Positions 16,180-24,552 of a stretch of DNA of 26,032 nucleotides are shown piece by piece. Under the pieces are notes generated by a model, which saw nothing but the letters and a program-made list of their open reading frames with translations, did not search any database and was not told the origin of the DNA. Made by a program: the position numbers and the translations under genes. The stretch's first letter is position 1. Every line of letters begins with the position of its first letter. Source of the DNA: Colwellia_A sp041890515 (GTDB taxonomy: Bacteria > Pseudomonadota > Gammaproteobacteria > Enterobacterales > Alteromonadaceae); NCBI GenBank assembly GCA_041890515.1, contig JASDWX010000034.1:1-26032 (forward strand). Reading direction: 5' to 3'.

Positions 16180-17397
16180 ATGTCAAATAAAAACGGTCAC
16201 TTACCTGTTACTCAATCCCAGAATACTGAGAATACTGAGAATACTGAGAATGCCAATGCCAATGCCAATGGTAAAGGCTTTATTAATAATCGTTTTTTGA
16301 CTGAAGAAGAAACTAAGAAAATACTCACGCCTTTTGCTTTTAAAATTGATGAAAATCTTTTTGGCATTCCTTTAGCTGTTCCTTGGCGTAGAGGATTCGC
16401 CTTATTCATTGATTTTATTTTGATTGCTATTCTGAGTGGAGCCCCTGGTGAGTTATTAGCGATTGTGGTTGCTATTACGTCTTATCGAATGGGCAATGCG
16501 AATAGCAGTAATAAAATTGGACAATTAAAAAAGCTTAAACGTATATCATTGCGTCTTTTAGGCGCATTTATTATTTTTGTCATATTGATTGATACACTGC
16601 CTCGTTTGTTTGAAGACTCGTCCTCTGACAGTCTTGCTGCGGCAGATAATGGTGAACTTTCATTAAACTGGTCAGATGGCCTTGCTTTAGGTGCATTATC
16701 AACAGAGACTTTTCAAAAAATAAATGCAAGTTCATGTATAGATATCTCCTGTTGGAAATCTGAGTTATTACCTTTTGTTGAACAGCTTCCAACATTTACC
16801 CGAAATAATGAAACTGTTAAAACTTTAGTTGAAACTATGGTGGCAACCGTTGATGAAAAACATAAGCTTAATAAAGAGGCTAGAAAAATATTAGAGCAAT
16901 ACTTTTTCAGTGAATATTTACTATTTAAAGCAAAAATCGTTTCTGAGGATTTAGCTGAAAGCTCTAAAAATATTAAAAGCGGTGAAAGGTTAGGTAGGTT
17001 AGAACCAGCCGAAGAACCAAAACCACAAGAAGATAAAAACGCTTTTGGGTATAAAGGGGCTGAATGGATGAGAGGTGTTATTGAAGATTTAGGGTTGGGC
17101 TTTGGTTGGGCTGCTTTTTATTTTACGGTATTAACCTCTATTTGGAACGGACAAACGCCAGGTAAGAAATTTTTTAAGATACGTGTTGTCCAATTAGACG
17201 GCACTAAATTATCTGTGTGGGATAGTTTTGGTCGATATGGTGGATATGGGGCAGGATTAGCGACAGGCTTATTAGGTTTTTTACAAATTTACTGGGATCC
17301 AAATCGCCAAGCTATTCACGATAAAATATCTTCAACAATAGTTATTGATGTAACAAAGTTTGAGCACATGAAAAGATGTGATATCAATAAAAACTAA
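16180..17397 (+). CDS. RDD-family membrane protein
   Basis: A 405-residue inner-membrane protein. The RDD signature is seen as PWRRGFALFIDFILIAIL (about 69-86, with the conserved Arg and Asp), followed by a second segment near 123-142. A soluble, acidic loop of some 150 residues comes next, containing two Cys (SSCIDISCW). The C-terminal membrane part has WNGQTPGKKFFKIRVVQLDG and DPNRQAIHDKISSTIVID, which are standard RDD end motifs. RDD proteins are mostly uncharacterised; some act in ion or solute transport. The long loop between the first two and last membrane segments is an insertion compared with simple RDD proteins. The N-terminal 35 residues are low-complexity, encoded by tandem DNA repeats. 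The start at 16180 lacks a visible Shine-Dalgarno sequence. Confidence 0.85.
   Translation: MSNKNGHLPVTQSQNTENTENTENANANANGKGFINNRFLTEEETKKILTPFAFKIDENLFGIPLAVPWRRGFALFIDFILIAILSGAPGELLAIVVAITSYRMGNANSSNKIGQLKKLKRISLRLLGAFIIFVILIDTLPRLFEDSSSDSLAAADNGELSLNWSDGLALGALSTETFQKINASSCIDISCWKSELLPFVEQLPTFTRNNETVKTLVETMVATVDEKHKLNKEARKILEQYFFSEYLLFKAKIVSEDLAESSKNIKSGERLGRLEPAEEPKPQEDKNAFGYKGAEWMRGVIEDLGLGFGWAAFYFTVLTSIWNGQTPGKKFFKIRVVQLDGTKLSVWDSFGRYGGYGAGLATGLLGFLQIYWDPNRQAIHDKISSTIVIDVTKFEHMKRCDINKN
16222..16266 (+). repeat. In-frame tandem repeats in the RDD gene
   Basis: Three copies of the 9-mer AATACTGAG (16222-16248) are followed directly by three copies of the 6-mer AATGCC (16249-16266). They encode (Asn-Thr-Glu)3 and (Asn-Ala)3. 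Both unit lengths are multiples of three, so slippage would change the length of the N-terminal tail without breaking the frame. Confidence 0.9.
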
Positions 17398-17424
17398 GTT
17401 TGGTAACCGTACTATCAAACTTAG
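17394..17424. terminator. Bidirectional terminator between the RDD gene and the barrel genes
   Basis: CTAAGTTTGGTA (17394-17405) pairs with TATCAAACTTAG (17413-17424) around a 7-base loop, with one G-U pair; the left arm includes the RDD stop codon. On the minus strand the stem is followed by TTTTTATT, a good U-tract, so it should end transcription of the DUF5916 gene; on the plus strand the tail CTTTTA is weaker. Confidence 0.75.
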
Positions 17425-17447
17425 CTTTTATCTTGCTTAGTTAGCTA

Positions 17448-19754
17448 TTAAGGCATCCAAGCGTAGCTGAATTTTGTAAATAAAGTACGTTCTTCTCGTC
17501 TTAATTCTTTTAAGTTGTCATCTCTATAACTAATATCAGAATAACCTAAGAAAAACACAGTTTGTGGGTTGAGTTTGTAGCTATATATTAATTGTGTTGA
17601 TAAATCGCTGTTCGTTTCTGAATAGGCTGAAACGTTGTTATCAAGATTTTTATCAACATCTGAGTAAACAACATTCAGTTTAAGGTAGCTGTTTACGTCA
17701 AATTGATAAGAGACTCTTAATTCAACCAAGTTAGCATCATAAACATTAGCACTTTTAGAATCGAGGGTTTCATAGGTATAAGAAAAATCAATTTCTAAAT
17801 GGCTAGTAGGGTTAAGGCGAGTGTTAGCATAAAACTCTCGATAGTCAGCAATACGATTATTTTGGTAATCTATTTTTTCACCGAAGGAAAAATAGAGTTC
17901 GCCGTATAAATATCTTGTTGGCTGCATGAAGGCAAACAGTGTGACTAATTTTTCGGTGAAACGATCAGTGTTGCCATCAATCGAATCATCAAAAACGTCA
18001 CCAGTACTGTCATGAATCAAATCATTTAGTTCATTATGTCGTAAACCTATTTTATCAGCATAAGTAAACATGATATCGAATGTTGACAGTTTAGGGCCGT
18101 CAATGGTGAAGCTTGAGGCTAAACTCTTTTCAAGTAATTCACCCTTTTCATTGTGCTTAATTTGCCATTGCCCAGATAACTTAGCTTCTTGCCAAAAACT
18201 CTCCCCTTCACTATAAAAGTAGCGATCAACTAAAAGCCTCTTATCTTGATAATCAGCTTTGGGCATAAAACCTAAATCAGCACGAAAATCTTTACCTATT
18301 CTCTGATGTTCGGCGTTTACCGACCAATATTCAGAATCATGTTCATAACTCAGCTTTACAGCTTGATCAGAAAGTTCATCAGTCTGCGTTATTGAGTAAT
18401 CACTCTTTGAATGCACTACTTGAGCAAGTACTGCATTTGAGTCGTTCACTTTGTATTTGGTATTTACACCAGCAACCGTATTTTCATAACTATCAGACTT
18501 TCTTAACGTACTTATCGCGCCCAAAGAAAAGTCTTCTGAAAAGTCGTAACGATATTTAAAAGCACCCGAATGACTTTCTTCTTGTAGAGATTTTAAACTT
18601 GATCCAGTATTCCCTGGCACAATAAAATTGGTTTCTGTGTCATGACTGATAAAAGCACCGTAAGTATGACTGTCACTCGTACCTGTTAACTTTGCGCCAT
18701 AATCAGGATCGGCAATATTTCGTGTATACACCAAATTAAAATTTGAAGAAAAGTAGTCAGAATTTTCAACAAAGAAAGGTCGAGCTTCTTGATAAAAGAG
18801 GGAATATGTTTTATTGACGCTTAGCTGCCCTGCATCAGACTCAACGGTTGAGAAATCAGGATTTACCGTCACGTTTAATAACGTATTAGCATTTATTCCC
18901 CAGCGTAAATCTACACCAGATTCAGTGGTGTTATCGCCATGCAAATCATCTTTGGGGTCATAAATATCACGCGTGTCATTTTTACTGGCAACGACTGTGG
19001 GGGCAATCATCACATTGTTGCCCGTTTTAGCGTGTTTAAAGCCTTTTGCTTCTGGAATTTGGCATAACCAACAATCATTGTCTCGATCAAGTGGGATATG
19101 AGAGATACGTAAGCGAGAATCTCTAGGGTAAAGACGAATAAACTCAATCGCCCATGTTTTTTCTTCATCGGTGTCGGCAAAATTTAATGTATGGTACGGC
19201 ACGGCCATTTCTACTTGATAACCTGTAGATGTTCTTTTTCCAAACGACTGCCACATTCCATCCCAAGCGGAATTTACATCGCCAGTCAATTCGTTTTTTA
19301 TGCGATCTATTTGTGCGCCGTAAGGGTTAACAAATAACTCATAGCTTAAACGGCGATTGTTATACGTGTCGAGTTTGATACCTACGACATCGTCTTCGAG
19401 TCGTGTATCTCGGTCACCTAAGTAGGCAAGAATCTCTTCAGGGTTAGGATCTTGGGCGATAAAGGAAATATAGATTGTATCGCCGTTTTCGAAAATTTTA
19501 GCTGTAGTTTTAACAGGACTTGGTTTGTTATTCCATGGACTGTTAACAATATTTAGTTCAATTGATAGTGCTTGTGACCACTCGTCATCGGTGATGTCGC
19601 CATCAATCGTTATTTGTTTTTTAGCATAAGGTATCGATAAATGATCGATTTCATTGGTTTTTTGTCCACCAATCTCTTTTGCAGCAAAACTATTTTGTGA
19701 AACTAGTAAGAACAAACCAGCTACTAGGGCTTTGTAGCTATTTCTTAACAACAT
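17448..19754 (-). CDS. CBM9-like / DUF5916 outer-membrane protein, paralogue 1
   Basis: A 768-residue exported protein with a signal peptide (1-24, ending NSFA). Residues about 40-235 are a CBM9-like domain (ITIDGDITDDEWSQA at the start, typical of this fold), and the rest is DUF5916, expected to form an outer-membrane beta-barrel, with VNPDFSTVESDAGQLSVN and FFVENSDYF as recognisable family stretches. Alternating aromatic strands run to a C-terminal strand ending FTKFSYAWMP. The only two cysteines are a CxxC pair, Cys228 and Cys231 (CWLC). A GGAG Shine-Dalgarno sequence lies before the ATG and a promoter-like sequence further upstream. The function of this family is not established; ligand binding or uptake at the cell surface is the usual guess. 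It is one of two tandem paralogues. Confidence 0.88.
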   Translation of the reverse strand: MLLRNSYKALVAGLFLLVSQNSFAAKEIGGQKTNEIDHLSIPYAKKQITIDGDITDDEWSQALSIELNIVNSPWNNKPSPVKTTAKIFENGDTIYISFIAQDPNPEEILAYLGDRDTRLEDDVVGIKLDTYNNRRLSYELFVNPYGAQIDRIKNELTGDVNSAWDGMWQSFGKRTSTGYQVEMAVPYHTLNFADTDEEKTWAIEFIRLYPRDSRLRISHIPLDRDNDCWLCQIPEAKGFKHAKTGNNVMIAPTVVASKNDTRDIYDPKDDLHGDNTTESGVDLRWGINANTLLNVTVNPDFSTVESDAGQLSVNKTYSLFYQEARPFFVENSDYFSSNFNLVYTRNIADPDYGAKLTGTSDSHTYGAFISHDTETNFIVPGNTGSSLKSLQEESHSGAFKYRYDFSEDFSLGAISTLRKSDSYENTVAGVNTKYKVNDSNAVLAQVVHSKSDYSITQTDELSDQAVKLSYEHDSEYWSVNAEHQRIGKDFRADLGFMPKADYQDKRLLVDRYFYSEGESFWQEAKLSGQWQIKHNEKGELLEKSLASSFTIDGPKLSTFDIMFTYADKIGLRHNELNDLIHDSTGDVFDDSIDGNTDRFTEKLVTLFAFMQPTRYLYGELYFSFGEKIDYQNNRIADYREFYANTRLNPTSHLEIDFSYTYETLDSKSANVYDANLVELRVSYQFDVNSYLKLNVVYSDVDKNLDNNVSAYSETNSDLSTQLIYSYKLNPQTVFFLGYSDISYRDDNLKELRREERTLFTKFSYAWMP

Positions 19755-19783
19755 TTTATCTCCATCGGTAATATTTTATTATT

Positions 19784-19814
19784 TATATAAGATTACTCAA
19801 GTAAATTGTGTCAA
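19784..19814 (-). promoter_or_regulatory. Candidate promoter of DUF5916 paralogue 1
   Basis: On the minus strand a consensus TTGACA (19814-19809) is followed after 18-19 bases by TTATAT/TATATA (19790-19784), about 30 bases upstream of the start codon at 19754. The spacer is slightly long. With the terminator at 19872-19893 it suggests that the two paralogues are transcribed separately. Confidence 0.5.
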
Positions 19815-19871
19815 AAAAAACCAGGTATCACAATCATTAGTTACTTTAGTTTAATTAACAGTTAACAAAAA

Positions 19872-19893
19872 AAAGTCGCCAGAAGGCGACTTT
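19872..19893 (-). terminator. Terminator after DUF5916 paralogue 2
   Basis: AAAGTCGCC (19872-19880), loop AGAA and GGCGACTTT (19885-19893) form a GC-rich 9-bp stem. On the minus strand it is followed by a run of eight T (counting the end of the stem), a textbook rho-independent terminator 34 bases after the stop codon. Confidence 0.9.
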
Positions 19894-19926
19894 ACGTTAA
19901 ATTAGATAATTTATTTTCAGTTTATA

Positions 19927-22266
19927 TTACTTTATCCACGCGTAGCTAAATTTCATAAACACACTACGCTGGTTTTGGTCTAAGTCGCTGAATTCTTCTT
20001 CGGTATAGCTACTGTCAGAATAACCTAAATAAAACACTGTTTGCGGATTCAACTTATAGGCGTACAACAATTCAGTTGTAACGTTTTTACTATTCTCAGT
20101 AATGTCAGCCGGCGCACTATAAATATAGTTATAAGCATTTCTGTTGGTATTTTCATAAATGAAGCTAAACCGCAGAAAACTTAACACATTGAACTGATAT
20201 GTTGCTCTGAAATCGGTTAACCTAGCGTTAAAAACATTGGCTCCAGCAGCATCTAATTGATTAAAAGTATGTTTTATCTTTAGTTCTAAATGTTTATCTA
20301 TATTCCAGTTAACGCTTGAAAAAAATCGTTTAGTGCGACCCAGACGATTATTTCTATAATCGATAGCATCGCCATAGGTAACACGACTGTTAATGTATAA
20401 CCCTAATATTGGTTTAAATTCACCAAACAGTGAAAATTGATTTTCTGTAAATAATGTTGTATTTCCATCAATAGCTATATTACTTTTATCTTTCCTTAAG
20501 CCAACTAAATCGCGGTTTGAATAAGAAAGACGGAAGTATGAATTCATACTCGAATTCAGTTGAGCATTAATATCAAACTCTTTTTCAATGAGTTCATCGT
20601 CATCATTGTGGGTGATATCCCAATCAGAATATATTTTAAATTTCGTCCACCAATCTCCAGGTTTTGCATACCACTTTCTATCACCACCAATAGAAAATCT
20701 ATTATAGTCAACATTAGGAATGAACCCTAAGTCACCACGAAAACCTGCATTTTGTTTGTCATACGTAACGCGGTAGTACCAGTCTCTGTCATTGTGTGAA
20801 TAACTTGTTTTAAAGGCGCTTCCACTAAATTCATCTTCTTTATTTGTGCGGAGTACTTGTTCATTGTAAACACACGCTTTTTGTTTAACTTCTCCTTCAA
20901 GTGTCTCTGAAGCTTCATGTTCACAGGCGTTTGTTACGGGGGGCTTTTCACAATCATCAGGATCATCGGAATTACAAAATTGTTTGAATAAATCATTAGG
21001 GTATTCAGTATTTGAATGCAGAACTTGAAACTTAAATACATCAGCCGTTGAAACTCTTATACGTGTTCCTAAACTATGAACCACATTTTGATAATCTTTA
21101 GCCGTTCTTATTGTGCTTACCGTTCCCATAGTAATGTTTTCATTGTAACTATAGCGATAGCGAAATGCGCTTGCTTTTGATTCACCTTCAATCGTTGCTA
21201 TCGAAGATCCCCGATTACCCGGGATTAATATATTAGTACTATCGTCATCCGTTACAAATAAACCGAAGGTATGATTATTTTCTCGGCCCGTTAATTTAGC
21301 ACCATAGTTTGGTGCATTAATATTTCGGGTATAAATTAAATTATAATTTGAATCAAAATAATCAGCATTATCTAAGAAAAAAGGTCTTTTTTCTTGGGTG
21401 AATAATGCAAAATTGTTATTAATGTTTAATTGAGCGTTATCTGTTTCAACAGTTGAAAAATCAGGGTTTATCGTGGTATTAAGTAGCCAGTCAGGTGTTA
21501 TACCCCAACGAACATCTAAACTGGCTTCGGTGTTTTTTTTACTTTGCCAATCATCTTCATGATCGTTTTTAGTCTCATTGATACCGGTCACTAACGAGGG
21601 GGTGACTGTTAAGTTATCACCTTGTTTTGCTCCTGAAAAACCTTCAACAGTATGAAGCTGGCAAAGTTCACAGCTGTTATCACGTTCGAGTCTGATGTTT
21701 GATAAACGGAAAAATTCGTTTCTTGGATAAAAGCGCATTAATTCAATACCCCAATCTTGAAATGATGATTTTTCAGTAAAATTAAGCATTCGTAGTGGCA
21801 AAGCCATTTCTACGATATAGCCTTTCTCATTGATTTTGCCGGCACTGTCCCAAATACCATCCCATGAATCGCTTTCTTTTTTGGTTACTTCATTTTCAAC
21901 ACCATCAATTTGAGAGCCTAAGGGATTCACTAGAAATCGATAAGCTGAACGCTGATCGTTATAAGTGTCTATTTTTATTCCTACGATGTCATCACCCCAT
22001 GACTTGTCACGGTCACGATAAAAAGCTCTTATTTGACTTGGATCAGGATCTTCTGCAATAAAAGCGATGTAAAAAGTGCCGCCATCTTCCATCAATAAGG
22101 CTTCAGTATGCACATGACTTGGAATATTGTCGTATGGACGCGTAATATTATTAATAAGTATTTTTTTCGCATGACGCCATTGTTCTTCATCTAATTTGGC
22201 ATCTATGGTTATTTTTCCTGAAATTCTTGGAATTTCAGTTGACTCTTGTGCTGTCGCTTTCAAAAC
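19927..22266 (-). CDS. CBM9-like / DUF5916 outer-membrane protein, paralogue 2 (start lost in assembly gap)
   Basis: About 779 residues are visible, and the frame runs into the N-run at 22267, so the true start and signal peptide are missing; the first visible residues (KATAQES) look like a signal-peptide cleavage region. The order is the same as in the neighbouring paralogue: CBM9-like domain (ITIDAKLDEEQWRHA), a CxxC at Cys198 and Cys201 of the visible part (CELC) in the same place, VNPxGSQIDxxxNE, the DUF5916 stretch INPDFSTVETDNAQLNIN, and a C-terminal strand FMKFSYAWIK. It differs by an insertion of roughly 40 residues with four Cys and many acidic residues (about 20850-20990) in a loop of the barrel. 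An ORF reading from TTG at 22263 is only the edge of the gap, not a real start. Confidence 0.88.
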   Translation of the reverse strand, partial: VLKATAQESTEIPRISGKITIDAKLDEEQWRHAKKILINNITRPYDNIPSHVHTEALLMEDGGTFYIAFIAEDPDPSQIRAFYRDRDKSWGDDIVGIKIDTYNDQRSAYRFLVNPLGSQIDGVENEVTKKESDSWDGIWDSAGKINEKGYIVEMALPLRMLNFTEKSSFQDWGIELMRFYPRNEFFRLSNIRLERDNSCELCQLHTVEGFSGAKQGDNLTVTPSLVTGINETKNDHEDDWQSKKNTEASLDVRWGITPDWLLNTTINPDFSTVETDNAQLNINNNFALFTQEKRPFFLDNADYFDSNYNLIYTRNINAPNYGAKLTGRENNHTFGLFVTDDDSTNILIPGNRGSSIATIEGESKASAFRYRYSYNENITMGTVSTIRTAKDYQNVVHSLGTRIRVSTADVFKFQVLHSNTEYPNDLFKQFCNSDDPDDCEKPPVTNACEHEASETLEGEVKQKACVYNEQVLRTNKEDEFSGSAFKTSYSHNDRDWYYRVTYDKQNAGFRGDLGFIPNVDYNRFSIGGDRKWYAKPGDWWTKFKIYSDWDITHNDDDELIEKEFDINAQLNSSMNSYFRLSYSNRDLVGLRKDKSNIAIDGNTTLFTENQFSLFGEFKPILGLYINSRVTYGDAIDYRNNRLGRTKRFFSSVNWNIDKHLELKIKHTFNQLDAAGANVFNARLTDFRATYQFNVLSFLRFSFIYENTNRNAYNYIYSAPADITENSKNVTTELLYAYKLNPQTVFYLGYSDSSYTEEEFSDLDQNQRSVFMKFSYAWIK

Positions 22267-22276
22267 NNNNNNNNNN
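22267..22276. other. Assembly gap of ten Ns
   Basis: Ten Ns interrupt the 5' end of DUF5916 paralogue 2. There is no room in ten bases for the missing ribosome binding site, start codon and most of a signal peptide, and the sequence right beyond the gap looks like a promoter, so the true gap is probably tens of bases longer than shown. Confidence 0.95.
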
Positions 22277-22277
22277 A

Positions 22278-22305
22278 ATTAGAATAATAAAGTGTAAATA
22301 GTCAA
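22278..22305 (-). promoter_or_regulatory. Candidate promoter of DUF5916 paralogue 2
   Basis: On the minus strand TTGACT (22305-22300), a 16-base spacer and TCTAAT (22283-22278) lie just upstream of the N-run. If real, transcription starts inside the gap. Confidence 0.35.
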
Positions 22306-22483
22306 AATATACTTAAATTTGACAGTGAACATTGGTGCTCCAAAACGACTAAGTGTTTGCATAAAGTTTATTCTACGATTTCGATAATGAACTTAAGCTA
22401 TAAAGATTAACGGCGATGGTGAACAAAGTTACAATTTCTGTCAAAGGAATTACGACAACTGGGGGAGGGAATAGGTTCAATGG

Positions 22484-22520
22484 TTTTTTCTAACATCTTT
22501 CACACGCTTGTTAGAAAAAA
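22484..22520. repeat. 12-bp inverted repeat upstream of the dnaQ operon
   Basis: TTTTTTCTAACA (22484-22495) and TGTTAGAAAAAA (22509-22520) are perfectly complementary around a 13-base loop. The stem base is T on the left and A on the right, so neither strand ends in a U-tract after the stem. It lies 66 bases before the DUF599 start and could be a leader hairpin or an operator. Confidence 0.6.
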
Positions 22521-22586
22521 ATTTAACTCGAATCTATAAATATTCTACTGCATAATAGAAAAACCATTATTTATTTTCTCACTCTT

Positions 22587-23315
22587 ATGCCATTTACTCT
22601 ACTCGATATTCTTGCTTTTCTGTGCTTTGTCACCTGTTGGATTGGTTACACTTGGTTTGCTCGTGTTAAAGCAAAAAATACTACTTGCATTGCCAGATGC
22701 TTACATCAACATAGAATTCATTGGATGAATGAGTTGATGACCCGGGATATACGTGTTGGCGAAGCTGCCTTACTCGCTAATTTAGAAAGAAATATCGCTT
22801 TTTTTGCTTCAACGACGTTACTCGTTTTAGCGGGTGTTTTAACGTTATTTGCTCAAGTAGAACGTTTAGAAGCGGTGATTAGTTCCATTCCTTATGCCGA
22901 CTTTCCAAATCATGCGGCGATTCAATTAAAGTTGGGTGTTTTAGCCTTCATTTTTGTTATGTCATTTTTTCAATTTACTTGGTCTATGCGTCAGTACGGC
23001 TTTTTAAATGTGATGATTGGCGCTGCGCCTTATGATGAAAAAGGAACAGATGAAAACTTACGTGCTTATGCTAAAGAAATGGCTATTGTTCAAGACCAAG
23101 CGGCACATTCTTATAATTATGGATTGCGTTCCTATTATTTTTCTATAGCGGCAATGTGTTGGTTTTTTCATCCTATATTATTTATCATTGCGAGCTTGTT
23201 TGTCGTTTACACTCTATTTGACCGTGAATTTAGGTCTAGAGCAGTAAAAGCTATTACTTCAGCTCAAGAATATTTAAGAATAAATAAAGTAAAGACGTTA
23301 GGTCAAAAGCATTAA
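22587..23315 (+). CDS. DUF599 membrane protein
   Basis: A 242-residue inner-membrane protein of the DUF599 family. It starts with a membrane segment (LLDILAFLCFVTCWIGYTWFA), then has the conserved polar stretch RIHWMNELMTRDIRVGEAALLANLERNIAFFASTTLLVLAGVL, which is characteristic of the family, and further segments near 116-135 and 185-215. Its function is unknown. It is the first gene of a four-gene overlapping operon that includes dnaQ; its TAA overlaps the next ATG by one base (TAATG). Confidence 0.85.
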   Translation: MPFTLLDILAFLCFVTCWIGYTWFARVKAKNTTCIARCLHQHRIHWMNELMTRDIRVGEAALLANLERNIAFFASTTLLVLAGVLTLFAQVERLEAVISSIPYADFPNHAAIQLKLGVLAFIFVMSFFQFTWSMRQYGFLNVMIGAAPYDEKGTDENLRAYAKEMAIVQDQAAHSYNYGLRSYYFSIAAMCWFFHPILFIIASLFVVYTLFDREFRSRAVKAITSAQEYLRINKVKTLGQKH

Positions 23316-23830
23316 TGAACAAACATAATTATTCCAATTATTCTGTGCAAGACTTTGACAATTTTGACTGTTTAAAAATATCTAAGTGGGTTTATTTATC
23401 ATTGATATTCATTTTACGTGGTTATGTTGTTTGGTTGATGTCGGTAACCAATATGAAAGACAAGGTTGGTATCATTCAATGGATATACCCTGAAACATCG
23501 TTGTTCTATTTAAGTCTAGGATCGGGGGCCTTAGGTTTTTTTATTGTTGTTGTACTTAGTTTGCGTCGCCCAAACGCGAAAAGTTGGGTAAAATTTTTTT
23601 GGAGGCATGTTAAAGCTATTATTATTTTAGCCTTACTTTTTGATTTTATTATCTGTATCACTGGATTTTTTTATTGGCACTTATTGTCATTAACGTGGTT
23701 AATTACTCAAGCTATTATTGTTGGAGGGCTTATAATCATGCTAAATATCAGTAAAAAGTTTACGATTAATATTGCTGAATTTCCAGAGACTCTTCCTGAA
23801 AAAAAAAGAAAGGTTATTAAATCACAATGA
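23315..23830 (+). CDS. Small four-helix membrane protein, DUF2919-like
   Basis: A 171-residue protein with four predicted membrane segments (about 25-43, 64-84, 97-115 and 119-140) and a basic C-terminus (PEKKRKVIKSQ). Length, the DNFDCLKISKWVYLSLIFILRGYVVWLMS opening and the layout fit the DUF2919 family of gammaproteobacteria; this assignment is from memory of the family pattern. Function unknown. Start and stop both overlap neighbours (TAATG with DUF599, ATGA with dnaQ), so it is translated in coupling with them. Confidence 0.65.
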   Translation: MNKHNYSNYSVQDFDNFDCLKISKWVYLSLIFILRGYVVWLMSVTNMKDKVGIIQWIYPETSLFYLSLGSGALGFFIVVVLSLRRPNAKSWVKFFWRHVKAIIILALLFDFIICITGFFYWHLLSLTWLITQAIIVGGLIIMLNISKKFTINIAEFPETLPEKKRKVIKSQ

Positions 23831-24552
23831 ATAATGAACAAGCTGTACAATCCGATGAACGATTAATTATTCTAGATACAGAAACAACCGGTATCAACCC
23901 AAGAGAAGGTCACCGCATTGTTGAAATAGGCTGTGTTGAGATGATCAACCGCCAGTTAACAGGTCGCAGTTTTCATGTTTACATAAACCCATTGTTTGAA
24001 ATGGATCAGGAAGTTATAAATATTCATGGTTTAACCAATGACTTTCTTCGTGATAAACCTCTGTTTACAAAAGTCGCAGATGACTTTATTGAATTTATCA
24101 AAGGTGCTCGTCTTGTAATACATAACGCGAAATTTGATATCGGTTTTATGGATAGTGAATTCTCATTACTAAAACGCAATATTCCTAAAACGCGAGACAT
24201 GTGTACAGTGATTGATACATTACATGTTTCAAAAGATGAATTTGGTTCACCGAAGACACTTGATTACTTAGCTCGTTTTTATCGTGTTGATAAGCTTGTT
24301 GACCGAACTTATCACGGTGCATTAATTGATGCTCAGCTTCTAGCCTTTGTTTATATTGAGATGACACGAAAGCAGTCAGTCTTAAATTTATCAGCAGGGA
24401 GTGAATCAGGCGATAGTAATACTATTCGTCGTCTATCTTCTGATAGAAGAAAATTAAAGGTTATTCAAGCTTCTGCCGATGAACTTATTAAGCATGATGA
24501 AAGATTAGCGGTTGTTGCTGATAAAGGGAGCGAGCCAATATGGCCCAAATAG
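23827..24552 (+). CDS. dnaQ: DNA polymerase III epsilon subunit (3'-5' proofreading exonuclease)
   Basis: The proofreading subunit of the replicative polymerase, a DEDDh exonuclease. In 241 residues the metal and catalytic residues are Asp17 and Glu19 (LDTETTG), Asp104 (HNAKFDIGFMD), His163 and Asp168 (YHGALIDAQLLA). Residues 183-188 (QSVLNL) fall where E. coli epsilon has its clamp-binding QTSMAF and fit a Qxx(L/M)x(L/F) type motif. The C-terminal tail (about 200-241) would bind the alpha subunit. The ATG overlaps the DUF2919 stop (ATGA). In E. coli dnaQ is divergent from rnhA and followed by a tRNA-Asp gene (aspV); here it is embedded in an operon of membrane proteins, with a tRNA-Asp gene beginning about 1.5 kb downstream. 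Confidence 0.96.
   Translation: MNNEQAVQSDERLIILDTETTGINPREGHRIVEIGCVEMINRQLTGRSFHVYINPLFEMDQEVINIHGLTNDFLRDKPLFTKVADDFIEFIKGARLVIHNAKFDIGFMDSEFSLLKRNIPKTRDMCTVIDTLHVSKDEFGSPKTLDYLARFYRVDKLVDRTYHGALIDAQLLAFVYIEMTRKQSVLNLSAGSESGDSNTIRRLSSDRRKLKVIQASADELIKHDERLAVVADKGSEPIWPK

Larger units (their letters stand above)
22277..22586. other. 310-bp intergenic region before the dnaQ operon
   Basis: Between the gap and the DUF599 gene there is no ORF of note. It should carry the divergent promoters. A TTGACA at about 22319 on the plus strand lacks a matching -10 box. A GC-richer patch (ACTGGGGGAGGGAATAGG, near 22460) and the hairpin at 22484-22520 are the only salient elements. The DUF599 start has no clear Shine-Dalgarno sequence. 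Confidence 0.45.

Noticed and set aside
16222..16266. Tandem repeats as a CRISPR or regulatory array
   Set aside because: Units are 9 and 6 bases, contiguous without spacers and in frame within a coding sequence.
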